Below the pieces are notes generated by a model, which had not been told where the DNA came from, made no database searches, and worked only from the letters and a program-made list of their open reading frames with translations. From Lentinula raphanica (taxonomy: Eukaryota > Basidiomycota > Agaricomycetes > Agaricales > Omphalotaceae), in NCBI GenBank assembly GCA_027919835.1, contig JANVFP010000001.1, forward strand, positions 806,001 through 870,000: a DNA stretch of 64,000 bases, written 5' to 3'. Within the stretch, counting starts at the first letter, position 1. The number at the start of each line of letters is the position of its first letter. Shown here one piece after another: positions 24,101 through 36,272 of the stretch. Position numbers and translations under genes: made by a program.

Positions 24101-24510
24101 TTAGGTCTGTTCAAAGTTGGGCCTACGAATTCCGTAGCTCCGTAGTTCCTATGATTTTTGTAGCTAATAACTGTGACACCCGGATGACACAACTGTGATG
24201 TTCTGATAGCGCCCGCCGGCGCTTAGTAAATTGAAACAGCCTTTTTATGCGTCTCCATTGCGATATAAGCACACTCTGGCATGGTCAAACAAAGATAAAA
24301 CCCAGCTACATCTGAAGCATAAAAGCAACCTCTGGCACCTTTTGTAGAAGACCAAAAAACCAGGAAAAACCCTGGCCAGTTGCAAGTTTCTCACGCGCTT
24401 CAAAAGAAAAAGCCATCAATTATGGAATCGTGGAAATGTCACACCAGCTATGGAATTATGGGTAGCTACGGAGCTACGAAATCCGTAGGCCCAACTTTGA
24501 ACAGACCTAA
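24101..24510. mobile_element. Second inverted-repeat element (Stowaway-like MITE), 410 bp
   Basis: Both ends begin TTAGGTCTGTTCAAAGTTGG when read inward (left 24101-24120, right 24491-24510). The match continues, with a few changes, for about 45 bp and more weakly to about 75 bp. A TA dinucleotide flanks each end (24099-24100 and 24511-24512), as expected for Tc1/mariner-type insertion. There is no coding capacity. Short readings here that look like RSVQSWAY on both sides are simply translations of the repeats. It lies between the two secreted paralogs and does not break a gene. The rest of 23766-24812 holds the flanking 3' UTR and promoter sequence. Confidence 0.8.
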
Positions 24511-24812
24511 TAATTATTTCCGCGTCGTTCGACCTACCAGTACAGGAGAAAAAAAGTGTCCGAAGGAGTCCGTCGGCTTCAGTGCATTGAACGCGGAGTC
24601 GAATCACTGCCTTTCCTTCATCTTTCCCGCATCCAGCTCACACTGTCTCTGTTCAAAGAAGATACTCGAAGGTCCACAGGTGAACTGTCTCTAAAGCTGT
24701 TGATGTCATCCAGTTGGCTAACGATTCGCATGATGATAGTACAGGCTGGATAGTATATCTTCAACCTCTTCGATCGAGTCTGCCATTCTTCATCCGCGTA
24801 TTTCTTCGAAGC

Positions 24813-26568
24813 ATGCGACTTCTCGTCTCGTCCTTTCTCTCTTCACACACATTCTCCGTCCTCTGTCTCGCTGTGTGTCTTCTCAGCGGTGTTGCCGTCA
24901 TCGCTCCTCCATTGACAAACCAGGAGCTGGGGCACTCGAATTCTCCCGATCTCTCACCCGGTGAGTAGGCCCTGCCAGTTCCATCGCTCAAGTGCTGACG
25001 AATCGAGTCGCAGACATTATTCTATCAGAGATCCTCGATGCCAAGGGAAAGGGCACCGGGGTCAGATTCCTCACGATAGGCTCTAAACGTTTCTGCAAGG
25101 ACTCAAAAGTGGCAGACTCCATTAACCCACCAATCCGAGCGTCTGAACCAAAGACGATTGGCCAAGTTCACTTTGTATCAGAAGCCAGAATGACTGCAGC
25201 CTTGTCCGAAGCGCGCGCGTATGCAGAACTTGGAGCCCCGTACGCAAAGCCTGAACCAAACTCCCTCGATTACTTGACATACCTCGACAACGTGCTGGAA
25301 TATCTACATATGACTCTGTTCGACGCGATCAATGATCGAACGATGGAGTCGTGGAAACAAGAGTTGAAGGATTTGGGCAGTGGCGAAAGTAGGAATCGTT
25401 CTCATCCGACTCACACTCACAAACTCATTTGGGATTTAGGCATTGTCCCAGACAATCATACGGACCAAAACTTTGGGAGCTCTGATATTTCTGAATCTCC
25501 AACAGGCTGTGAGTCATCCTCGTGAAAGCACTAGTACTTGAACATACGCTGATGTATTGAGGCGCAGCCTTGATTACTGTATCAGAAGTCCTCAACGTTT
25601 ACAAAAAGGGCACGGGAGCCAGATTCCTGAGAATAGGTCAAAAATGCGTTTGCAAAGAAAAAGGAGTGGTGGCAAAACTCGAGATTGGAACAAAATCAGC
25701 GTCCGAACCAAAGACCATTGGCCATATGAACTTCAAACCGGAAGGGGAAGAACTTGATAAAGCTCTTGCCGAAGCCATCGCATACGCAGAAGGAGTTCAG
25801 TACCCAACTCCTGCATTGGACTCTCTCAATTACCTGACATACCTCAATCATGTTATGGAACATCTATATAACCGGGAACCTCGCGCAATCGATGATCAAA
25901 CAATGGAGTCGTGGAAAAAAGAGCTAAAAAGGTTGAAGGCTTTGGACGGTGAAAGTAGGAGATAGTACTTCTCCTCACTTAATACACTTCTGAACTCATT
26001 TTGGGTTTTAGGGATCATCCTCAATGTGTATTATTTCTCCGCGTCATATAATCCAAACGGGATCATCACTATGCAGATTGGTGACGACGTCCTTCAAGTC
26101 TCCCTCGCTACAAAGCTCGCCACTAACAATGGTGGGATTCGCAGCATCATTCTTGGTCCGCTCGAGAAAGACGTCCGAATCGACCTCGATCAAGTGCGCG
26201 AATATGCCGAATCGCATTCCGGGTTTTGTGGTGCAGAATCAGATGTGGCTATATTGAAAGCGGAAGAAGCAGAATGGCTGCAAAAATCTAACAGTCCGAG
26301 GATGAAGCGAGGATTAGCAGGATGGAAGTTCGCCAATGGCGTTATGAATTTCCTTTCCACACAAGGGTTTGTGTCGAAGAAGATATCAGACAAATGGCAC
26401 AAGGTTTGTCCAGAACGCATGAAGACGTTCATCACCTACACCAAATCCACTCTCAGAATTCCGAAACAAACCGGGAAGCGCGGCGGTCGCGGCTCGGAGT
26501 ATTTAAGTTTTGAACCTTCCACCAAAAAGCCTAGTTTGTCGAAGCCAAAGTTGACTAAAGGGAACTGA
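24813..26568 (+). CDS. Secreted protein with an internal domain duplication, paralog of the broken gene upstream
   Basis: Five exons (24813-24960, 25014-25388, 25440-25508, 25568-25954, 26012-26568) join to 511 aa. All junctions are phase 1. Residues 1-35 contain a hydrophobic signal segment. Two related units follow. The first (exon 2) has SEILDAKGKGTG, SEPKTIGQV, NSLDYLTYLDNVLEYL and MESWKQELK. The second (exon 4) has SEVLNVYKKGTG, SEPKTIGHM, DSLNYLTYLNHVMEHL and MESWKKELK. A short linker exon (25440-25508) joins them. The last exon carries MQIGDDVL, a YAESHSGFCG segment and a basic tail. The upstream paralog has one unit, so the unit, including its phase-1 introns, was probably duplicated inside this gene. 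I recognise no known domain and give no function. It is likely secreted or membrane-anchored. Confidence 0.75.
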
Positions 26569-26970
26569 TAGGAATGGAGTATCATGATCTCATAGTTCCG
26601 CTTCAATCCTTGCCTGAATTATTGCTCCTACACGCTACACACCTTCTTTCTGTGGTTCCGAGTCCTTTTCGTTCAATCTACTGTTCGACTTCAAATGATT
26701 GTAGTTACTGTATAAATTATTGTATCTTATGTTCAATTCATTTCCACCCTTTCTATCTAGTTTGAGGGGTCACCGCACTCTGCCAGGATGAGTCGGAGCA
26801 GCGTGGGCAGTGATACACGCAACAAACAGCATAGTTAAACAGGAATACCTTCCTTTGACAGTTTCAGACTCTAAACACATCTGACTAGCATGTTGAATCG
26901 TATCTGTGGCATTTGAGACTCCATATTTCGATGGTAATGACTTGGAGTCAATCAGTCAACCCAGTGTCTT
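26569..26970. other. Convergent intergenic region
   Basis: This 402-bp gap lies between two genes that end toward each other. It should contain both 3' UTRs. No gene is visible. Confidence 0.35.
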
Positions 26971-28179
26971 TCAGGGACAGAATGTCAAAGTGTAGTCAGG
27001 ACTCGCGCTGTCGGGGCAGGTCCACAAGGCAGTCCCGCTAGATTCGTCATAGGCATAGACATAGGAATCTGGGCAGGCGTCCTCTGCACAGAAAGATGTG
27101 TGAGGAGCATTCTCCATATGGCAATCATCGCAACGTACTGAAGAAATCATAGTCTGTGACGCCGGAAGGGGGGCAGGTTTCTGCAGTGTCGTGGGAGCCA
27201 GTGCAGCAGTTGGCGGAATCAGCTATTCACAATGCAGGATTGGTCATAAGTTCATGTCCTGTATCTGGTGAACATGGCAAGGTACCTTGATCACCGTCGA
27301 GGTTAGCGTTGCAAGCACTGTTGCATCCCACAACAGTTCCTGAGGAATCAAGAACTTGGAGCTCCGAGGGGCCTGTACAGAATGTCGTTCGCCACGCATG
27401 CGGGAGGAGGAGGAAGAAGACAGGACGCACAATCCGAGTTTAGATCAGCTGGGCAAGATGCCGTGCTGCAGGACGTGTCACTGACTGTGACCGCGATGGG
27501 AACATTGAAACCATCGACAACGGAAACATCATAGTAGTCGAGATCTTGGGCTCCCGATAGAGTCCATTCAGCCACGGTCGCTGGTGGTACACCCTATGAT
27601 AATCCGTCAGAAGGCGGGCGTCTTTCGAAGGTGTCGCTGAGAGGGGGCGACATGAATCTTACCGTTCCGGTAGAGGCATCACAAACGAGCCCTCCATTGC
27701 AACCACCGGTAGCGCAAGAAGTGGGTCCTTGGACTGTGGAAAAATCACACTCCGTACGGCCCCAGATTCTTCCAGAGGTCCAATTGTCAGGTACAGTGAA
27801 GGAGACGGTGGCGCCAGCAGCCTGCTCCCAACTTTCGATGAATGCAAGTCAGAATGCGACTTCATTCTTGAATGAGATGAATACGTACCCATTGGCTTGG
27901 TCGGGGACAGCAGTGCCAACTTGTAGGTTGGTGAACATCTAGGGACGTGGTATCAATCAATCAACCATCCATAGCCTGGTAACTGCAAGCAACTTACGCC
28001 AGGCCTGGAAAGGACCAACGACAGAGGTCGTTCGTCCAGATAAGTGAGAGTATTCAGGAAATTTGATATCCAACTTACCAGACTGTGTAATCGCAGTTGT
28101 TCGTCACTGTGAATGTGCGGTCTGCATTTGTGTGAGTCGCTACAAAAAGAAGGGAAAGAACAGAAGCTATCCCGATCAT
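26971..28179 (-). CDS. Thaumatin-like protein
   Basis: Eight exons (28179-28079, 28004-27998, 27938-27889, 27831-27663, 27593-27431, 27372-27286, 27222-27139, 27083-26971) join to 257 aa, a normal length for the family. Residues 1-19 are a signal peptide. Family marks follow in order: FTVTNNCDYTVWPGMF, VPDNWTSGRIWGRTECDF, CATGGCNGGLVC, TVAEWTL, YYDVSVVDGFNVPI, NCC and the closing CPDSYVYAYDESSGTALWTC, ending in FCP. The Cys-rich pattern supports a secreted, disulfide-locked fold. In fungi such proteins are extracellular, and several bind or cut beta-1,3-glucans, acting in wall remodelling. Enzyme activity here is not proven. Exon 2 is only 7 nt (27998-28004) and completes the WPG of the family signature. 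Confidence 0.92.
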
Positions 28180-29248
28180 GTTGTTAACTAGTCTGTGTAG
28201 AGAAAGGATGAAATCGACTGAAGGAGAGAGAGAGTGTGTGTGTGTATGTTCCAGGGAATCACACAAGATGAGTGAAGAATCAACGAGACTTCGTTTATAT
28301 ATCAAGGAAAGACGGGAGTTTCGACAATCGAGACGATGTCCATTAACCTGACTAGAATGGGTTGTGAATTCTTCGAGTGGTTGTGGAGCGAACGGCCTAG
28401 CAGGTGGGCAAAGTTATATGACTAAAAAAGCAAAGGGTGCAACGACGAATACACAAATGCACATGCTGTGCATATGGGTTCATTCAGAAGTACGACAACG
28501 GTAAATGCAAGTGATTCTAGAGCGGAAGGAATATGAGGGAGCTTGTGGATCTGAGAATAGAGCTTAGGATCAGAAGTGGGTACTGACTTGTCGTCAAGAG
28601 CTGCGGACACGAAACGCGCAGTGGAAATTGAGGATGTTCATATGGGTTTTGTGTGGAAGAACATTCAGATTCGCCAGACACACCTGGTCACTGCATTCAA
28701 GAATCGAAAGCCGCACAAAATTGTGGAGTTCACCTTTTCGGAACCTCGTGTGCCTTGACAGACAGTCCACAGCAGACGTTGAGGTTCTGGCTGGGCTCGG
28801 GAAGATTGGCATATAATCCAGGTAGGTGATACAATCATGTGGTTATTTCCCGAGATATGCAAGAGATCCGTGAAATCAGAGGCCGATCAACGAATCGCAG
28901 TACTTGATCCATGAAATGGAGGTTCTTTTATTGTTGGCAGAGTATGATTTGCTGTAGGGAGAAGGTCTGCGAATGCTCCAATCAGTAATCCTAGAACAGC
29001 TTGTCAGTGACTTTGAACGTTATCTGCTCCAAAAAATGAGGTTACCTCTCCCGAACTGAGGATGTCTCACGCTCGATCAACAAATGGAATTCACCTTTTG
29101 CATATGTATCCAAAGCTGTTACGTTGGGGGTCGTACATTGAGTGTTGACTCATGATCCTTTTGTTAGTTGTGTCAATAGATCTGTGGAATCACAAGCAAT
29201 GCTTTTTTGGACAAGAGAATTACAGAAGACGCATAACTTATTCTGGCA
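28180..29248. promoter_or_regulatory. Intergenic region upstream of the thaumatin-like gene
   Basis: About 1.07 kb between the thaumatin start and the Mon2 stop, both on the minus strand. A GA/TG-rich simple stretch (gagagagagtgtgtgtgtg) lies at about 28224-28242, within the likely 5' leader. No further gene is supported. Confidence 0.35.
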
Positions 29249-32200
29249 TTAAGTCAGATACAATGGTACACCCATCTCGTTCCCTATAATCTTTAGGCTT
29301 TCCTTCGCAAGCATACGTGCATCCAGGTGCTCTAAGTGACCATCGATCTGCCCGTCACCTTGTGTATGCTTCTCTTCAGAAAGCTGCGACACAGATCCTG
29401 CGGATAGAGGCCTGATGTGGACCCATGCTTCCGGCGTACGTCTAGGTACCGAGGCTATCTCGTAAAGTAGAGCATAAAAATGGAACAGATGCCCCACTGA
29501 CGAGCGTTTGACGGCGTCGGATATGGAAGCTCGGGAAGACAGCGATGAGGCAGATGTTGTATTCTCAGAGTCAATCTCGGGGGAATTTGAGGACGGCTGC
29601 TCTAGAGAATACTTCGTTGGATTATTGGAAAATGCAGCCCATAGTGATGCAGGAAAGAGTCTTAATTCTTTTAGTTTACGAAGAACATAGAGAAGCTCGT
29701 CTTCGCGTGCTCTAGTATTGACATAAGGATTAGAAGATCATATAATGAATGCACTATACACACCGAGGCAACGGTAAATTTCCCCTGAGCGCTTCATCTG
29801 CGACATATCTAACCATCGTCGTTTGACATCTTTTGAGTAAGGCTGGCAAGCTCAACGCCGCAAGGCGTTTCCGAGCGTTCTCTTGTTCTTTAGAATCAGA
29901 AGTTAGTTTGTACAGACTTGAGAGATGATGCCCATACCCCTGGTTGTATCCGAACAGATCAAGAATAGAAGATCAAAGCACCAGTACGAAAATCGTTCAC
30001 GAGGTAAGGAATGCCCTGAATCTGTACTTCCATGAGGATGCTGCTGGTCCCCGTTGATTTGAATATAGTCGCTGGATCCCTTCTCAATCTCATCCGTAGA
30101 AGGACTCGGAGACAAGGAAGAGTCATAAAGCTGACTACCGTGTGCTAGGACTTTTGCGAGCAAAGTGAAGATAGAATCAGGAATTCTACGAGCTCCAAGG
30201 TGCGGGACGACGTCAATCTCAAGCGCAGCAATCAGCGCCAAATCAAAGTTTTCTTCTTCATCCTGGACGTCCAAAGCGAAGCCTTCGGCAGCTGAACTGT
30301 AATCCCACATCAGAAACTGAATTAAAGGTTCGAGGTCGAGGCATACCAATCTGCCAAAATTCCTCCGCGAAATACATCTATGATCTGTCGCCAAATCCCT
30401 TCCAGTCGTTCGCTGGACAACTCTGACGAAGCACTTAGCAGGCATCACGCGATTGGATTTGGTAACGAGACTTTACCTTCATTGAACATGACAATCTGAG
30501 GAGAGCATTCCTTCACGATACGCAGGAAACAAGTTGTAGCAGTCTTCCACAGCGGTGGATCTTTTCCATGTTTCGAAGGAGCGGGACAATCATATTTGAG
30601 TTTTACCGGAATTGAGTAGGCCTAGCAAAAGTGAGTCAGGATTAAGATACAAAATTGGTATCAGTACACACAGACATAACAGCCTCTAGGGTCCCCTCAG
30701 AGTACAGTTCCAATCTGTCCTTGAATTGTAGACACAGCTCAACCAGTTTAGGCATGGTTTTTTTCGCAAGCGCAATGTATGTTATCCGTTTGGAGGGCAT
30801 AGAACTCTTGGGGTCCGAAGGTACGTCAAAGGCAGCTAGGAAAGGTAATGTGGCAAATTCTGATAAGTCCCCAGGACAAGCGTTGGAACACCAGGAGCAG
30901 ACAAATCGATTCCCCCAATTGTAGTCATTACCACAGTCTAAAGAAACAATATGAACACGACATATACTCCGGAAAGATATGACTTACCTGGACAGGAGGA
31001 AGAGCATCTATATCAGGTCGATAGTCGGGAGAGTTTGGATAAGTTAACACTCCTGTGCTCTATCTCAATCAACGAGATTTGGAGATATTGATGGTTACAC
31101 ACCTTTCAATATAGCCATTAACCGCGACAGACGTTCCAAGGACCATTCAGTGCCATCAAGAGCACGACTGAGATCCCGAGTTGACTGTATGACTTCTACG
31201 AAAGCCACCAAGCTCTCTTGTGTGAATGGTTTCGGGAGTATCGACAAACTAGTCGTGGGTGATTGTGTTCCGTTTCGACGCAAAATTGCATTACCAATCG
31301 AGTCGATTGCACTCCAAACGCGTTCCTTCATCTCCGCTACCTTTTCCTTCGCATCAAACACGGACGCCGAAGATGCTTTGAGAGCTTTCTCCAAACATCT
31401 GAGTGCCGGAGAGCTGACAGATCGACTATCGAGAAGAATGGAATCCTGGATGCGAGTCACGAAAAAATCCCATGCCTTCGAAAATGACTCGAGGTGGATG
31501 AGTTTTGAAGAAATGAAATCGTGAAAGATTGATCCAATTGAACTGAATGCAAGGATTTTGGATTCATCCCATGCTTGGTCGCCGATACCTTCCGTCGATT
31601 CGAAAAGGGCAGAGCGACGGTGTATCTCAGACGATAGAGCATCGACAAGCGGGAAAGTGACTTTCCATATGCACTCGTCCCACGTCTGAAGGCTGAGTGT
31701 TGCACCATATAGCTGCATAGTCCGAAACAGAGTCTGAATCGCACCATCTCTGACCTCCGGTCGATCATCCGTACATAACCCAAGAACCTCTAATAGCAGA
31801 AACATCCACAGTGCACTATACTCCGGTTCCTTCTCAGCATCTTTGCGTTTCGCTTGGATAGCATCGGAAACGCTCCACAAAAGACTTGCAGCAGCGGTCA
31901 GGGCGATGTTGGTATTTGCTTGCCGTCCGAAGTGGCCTAGAGTGCTGATACAGAGACGGAGATGCTCGGGTGAGAGTTCGGAGACCGAATCACAGACCAA
32001 GTTCATGGATTGAAAAGCAATCTTAACCAGCGCGGTGTAGTTTTTCTCAGAAGGCGCTCCAAGTCCCAATGGAGTTGGCTTTGCACGAAGGGTTGGTGAT
32101 GCAGTAGGACTACTCGTCGAATCCATCGTTACTGATCTCATGGGGGGCGAAGGTTTGCACACGCTTTCAAGCATGGAGAAGATGATCTCCCAACCGATCA

Positions 32201-35200
32201 CCAATGTATGTCCCGAAACCTGTAAAATCTCGTGGAGCGTTTCAAGACCCATCCGCCTCAGCTCGACTGTGGTGCTGACACTGGATGTAGCCATACCAGG
32301 TAAGGTTGTATAATCTAGCATAACCTGGTGCGACAGTACTTCTAGGACGCGCTGCTGGACCTGTGCCTGCAACTCCCCTGCATTGCTCAGGTTGCGAGGG
32401 ACTGTGATAAGAACGTCGTCGAGCACTCGAGCGGCCTGGATACGTATCGGAGGAGGAGCAGTGGGAAGACGGATGACAGAGAGCAAGTGAGTTGTTAATG
32501 TGGTCCAAGCAACTTCTGGAGGTCGATAAATCAGCCGATGGATGTTTATAGAAACGACGCCGCTCAGTTTGTTGATTCCGAAGTCGCCAGATCTCTATGA
32601 AAAATCGTCAGGTTGAATCTCGTAGGGTTCGAATAAGAGAATGAACGAACCAATGTCCGCGGGAGGTGAATCCCACTAACTCTTCGTCGGTGAGGTGTAT
32701 CTGCAATTGACGGTGCTGGTGGAGACAGCACACCACCACCGAAGCTTTGGAGCTCATCCAAGCTCCCCCTCTCGGCAATGACCTCCAACGCTGACCCATC
32801 TCCACTTCCAGCTTGCATCCCAATCATCTCCGCACTCAGCTTACACAAAGCATCGATGAAGCACTTGAACGCCCCGTCCTCCAGGTTTTTCGATGCATCG
32901 AACAGGCGTTGGATTGCGGTAAGCATGGTTTCCAGCTCCAAGTCAGAGAGGAGAGGATGGCGAGGAGCTTGAGGATTCGATGTAGATGCCGAAGAAAGTC
33001 CTGCTCCCGAGCCCGAAGCAGATAGTGTCATGGATACAGAGCGACTAGGTGGGTTACTGCCACCTCTTCCTGGAGAAAACGGGCCTTTACTCCCCGGCGA
33101 CTGAGCCCCGTATCCAATGCCCTTGCTTGCCAATACATAATCTGCATTCTGTAACACTTCCAAGATCCCGAACCAGCTTTCACCGAGACTCCCAGCAAGG
33201 AACATCGCACTGGAAATCAAAACCTTGAGACAAGCTAGATTCCGTTCAGAAAGTCCTGGAGGAGATGTTGGCCCAATACCCCCACTAAGAGTCAGACCGA
33301 GGTTCTCTGAGAACGACGCGGTAGCGGAACGAGGAGTTTGTGGGTCTGTATACGAGTCTAAACTTGACACGACCCGGGTGGGTACAGAAAACTTGGAAAG
33401 GCTCGTGAAGAATGCGTCTCTTGGTGTGTTGAGACCCAACATCCCAGAGACGTTGGTCATAGCTTGATAACTCGCGAGGATATCGACAAAGATCTCATCG
33501 GAAAGATTCGTCGCAATAACGAAGGAAAGCGCAGCGAGCAATGCAGGCCAGTTGCTTTCGATGATATTTCGCACTATTTCGAGCTGCTTTGTCGAGGGAT
33601 CGTCTGCCGGAAGCAAGGCAAAGTCTAAGGCTGGAGGAGCACGTATAGGAGCGTCGCCTGCGGTGCGAGGTTTCTGGATTACGATGGCGTTGAAGAGTGG
33701 TGCGGAAAACGTTGCGAAGCCTTCGCATAGAGAGACAAGACATTGCACAGCAAGGAGGTAGATATAGGATTCGGGAATGGGAGGAGAGTCAGCCTTATCG
33801 AGCTGATCGATACTATAGTGCGAGTGTCATTGAGACAATCGACAGCAAAAATGAGTCTTGTTGACATACCATTGAAGCTTCATCGTTGAACTCTGTAAGC
33901 TCAATCCCGCATTTGAACCCATCATTCCAACGACATTCGACACCGTGGCACTAGCTGCAGTAGCGACCATCCCAGCTACACCGTCTAAAGAGTAAGTGGA
34001 GCCACTTGGGGAGATTGTGTGATGACTATCGTTACTACTGCTGACGCCTACGCCAGACATCTGTGATCCTACCCCAAGCAACGCGGGTTTTTCAGTTACA
34101 AGCCTCTTGAGGGCGGTAATCAGAGTGCTTAGAGTATTCGAACTACTTTCTTGTGCATCGTACCGGTCCCATACATTTCTCATCAGCTCCGCGTCGCTGC
34201 ACAATCTAAAGTACGGTTAGATGCATGAATCGTACTGTAAGGCAGGTTGAACTCACCCTCGCATGATTTCCATCGCAAGCACCCTCATCCATTGAGGTCT
34301 TGACCCATGACTATGATACGATTCACTATGGGCCATACTGCTTCCACTTCCACTGGCTTCCAACGAAACAGAATTATCGTCCGTGATGATCCGTATCAGA
34401 AGCATCAGGAACACCTCCGCTTCTGTCTGCAGCTCGAGCGAGAACTGCTTGAGCAGCAGGAACACGACGCGAGTGCATCGAAGGATGAGAGGGAAAGTGG
34501 GTCGATCGGATAGGGCCTTCAGAAGAAGTGGGCAAAGGTGATTTTGGAGAAGGAGAATTAACGAAGAATGCTAAGAAGGGGGTCTCTCAGACGCCCGGTC
34601 AAGAATCCAGTAAGCATAATGAACACACCTTTCGGAATAACCCATGATAATTCGTCAACACGCTCTCAATCAACTCCAGCGCGAAAGTTTTGTGCAGAAA
34701 CTCCAACTTGAGAAAGTTCGGTTTCTCAGAGTTGGCTAGGAGACACAAATCTTCGAATACGGAATACGCGTCTTTGGCTGAAGGATTGAGGCGAGTGGTA
34801 GTCCCGTCCGGCAGCGTCACATCAGTGAGCTTGTCATCAACATCTTGTGTTTCGGCATCCGCATTTTTCCGATCTTCATCGACCATCTTGTCCATCACGA
34901 CCATAACGAGCTGTCGAAGGGTCGCAGCGGCCGTACTAGACACGACTGCGATTCGTGACTCTTGTAGTTTGAAGCATAGAAGCAGAGCCTAGCGAAGGAA
35001 AGATTGTGATACGACTTCAGCGAACGGACTTAAGCACTGGGCAATCATAACACAGCACGATCCCGACTTACATCGCCAAGCAGCGCATCGTGCACTTCGA
35101 GGTAATTCGTAATTAGACCGAGTAGAGTTTGCAGGATTTTGAGTTGAATGTCTACGCCTTGGTTCATCGTATCGCTCATGGTACGGATGATTTCTGGCAC

Positions 35201-35632
35201 GGTCGATTTTGGAACGGCTTTGAGGGATATCAACCGCTGGAGAGAACCTAGAGAGATGGCTACGACTTTGGGAGTCTTAGTAGCACAACCCATGAATATT
35301 GGTTTGAGTAGTTCGAGTGATCGCGGTCCATCTGAGTTCGAGTTAGAAGTAGTGAGCCTTCAATAGACAAGAGAACTAACCAGAAGTGAGACTAGTGTTT
35401 GCTTGTTCTGGTGAAGCTCTGAGCGTAGCTAGAGACTTTTCGGCGGCCTAGCGAAAGATATAAGCTTCGTCTTGGGGATTGGTTCAAGCGCGTTACCTCA
35501 CGGATATCTGGGTGTTTTCGTCGGGTCTCGCTAGAAAGTGACTGGAGAGATAGCGGGTTAGTTGCCTCAATCGAACGAAGATGCGAAGTAATTGACCTGA
35601 AGCTCTGTGACCAAGAATGCCAACGAGCTCAT
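29249..35632 (-). CDS. MON2: Mon2 homolog, endosome/Golgi trafficking scaffold
   Basis: A long multi-exon gene reads from ATG at 35632 (MSSLAFLVTELQ, exon 35632-35597, then 35541-35497 and 35447-35381) to TAA at 29249. Family blocks appear in the right order. The N-terminal DCB region has ATLRQLVMVVMDK and NPSAKDAYSVFEDLCLLAN, followed by LELIESVLTNYHGLFRK. The HUS-like middle follows (CSDAELMRNVWDRYDA). A long helical repeat section includes RPEVRDGAIQTLFRTMQLYG and WKVTFPLVDAL. The C-terminal block contains ERFSYWCFDLLFLICSD. There is no Sec7 catalytic motif, as expected for Mon2, which is related to BIG/GBF exchange factors but works as a scaffold with Dop1 at the trans-Golgi/endosome. The largest coding blocks lie at 33748-32593 and 32486-31095. 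I did not fix every intron, so the total length (roughly 1,700 aa) is an estimate. Confidence 0.9.
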
Positions 35633-36272
35633 TGTGGAAGGACGTTCTCTATTTCCGATCCCTCCTTCTCAATTTCTAGTAATCTCTCCACTACCACCGC
35701 CGTCTGCACCGTATCCAAATGCCAAATCCAAGTCTGTCGTCGCCGAGGTTATTGATTTCTTCGTCAACGAGAGGAAGTTTTGACCTCACAGACAAGATGA
35801 GGTATAGAAGAGTGTGCTTGAGACTAACTGCTGTTGATATTGAATGTCGTTTTCTGAAAAGCTGAGGCTTGGAAAGTAGAAAGTTGGTAGAAAGTAGCCG
35901 CGTCGAGTAAAGAGTTGAGGTTTGCGTTAGCCGAGAAGCCGGGCCGTCCATCAAATCCTGGGAAAGGTCGAACAGGACATTTTCCCATTTTCCATTTTCC
36001 TACTACATAATAAGTTTTTATGCTCGAAGTTTTCATGAACTTTTTCTTTGATAAATGAGGCTACAGATCCAGCCTCCAGGGGCAGTACTATAAGCTACAT
36101 ACAACATGCTACATAGGGATAACAACGCTAAAAATACAAGAGGCTGAATGAACGACATGATAAAGTGACAGGGAGTAGAAGTACTAGTAGTAGTAGTAGG
36201 CAAAAACGAACGTAGGATTAACCCGTCTAGTCATACGATTGCCTGCCATGAAGAACGAGGAAAGAACATCAT
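35633..36272. other. Intergenic region upstream of Mon2
   Basis: This 640-bp gap between two minus-strand genes holds the Mon2 leader and promoter and the 3' UTR of the zinc-finger gene. A short CTA/GTA triplet run (about 36183-36199) is present. No gene is visible. Confidence 0.35.

Noticed and set aside
24004..24607. Two short proteins with the same RSVQSWAY segment
   Set aside because: The shared segment is the translation of the terminal inverted repeats of the element at 24101-24510.
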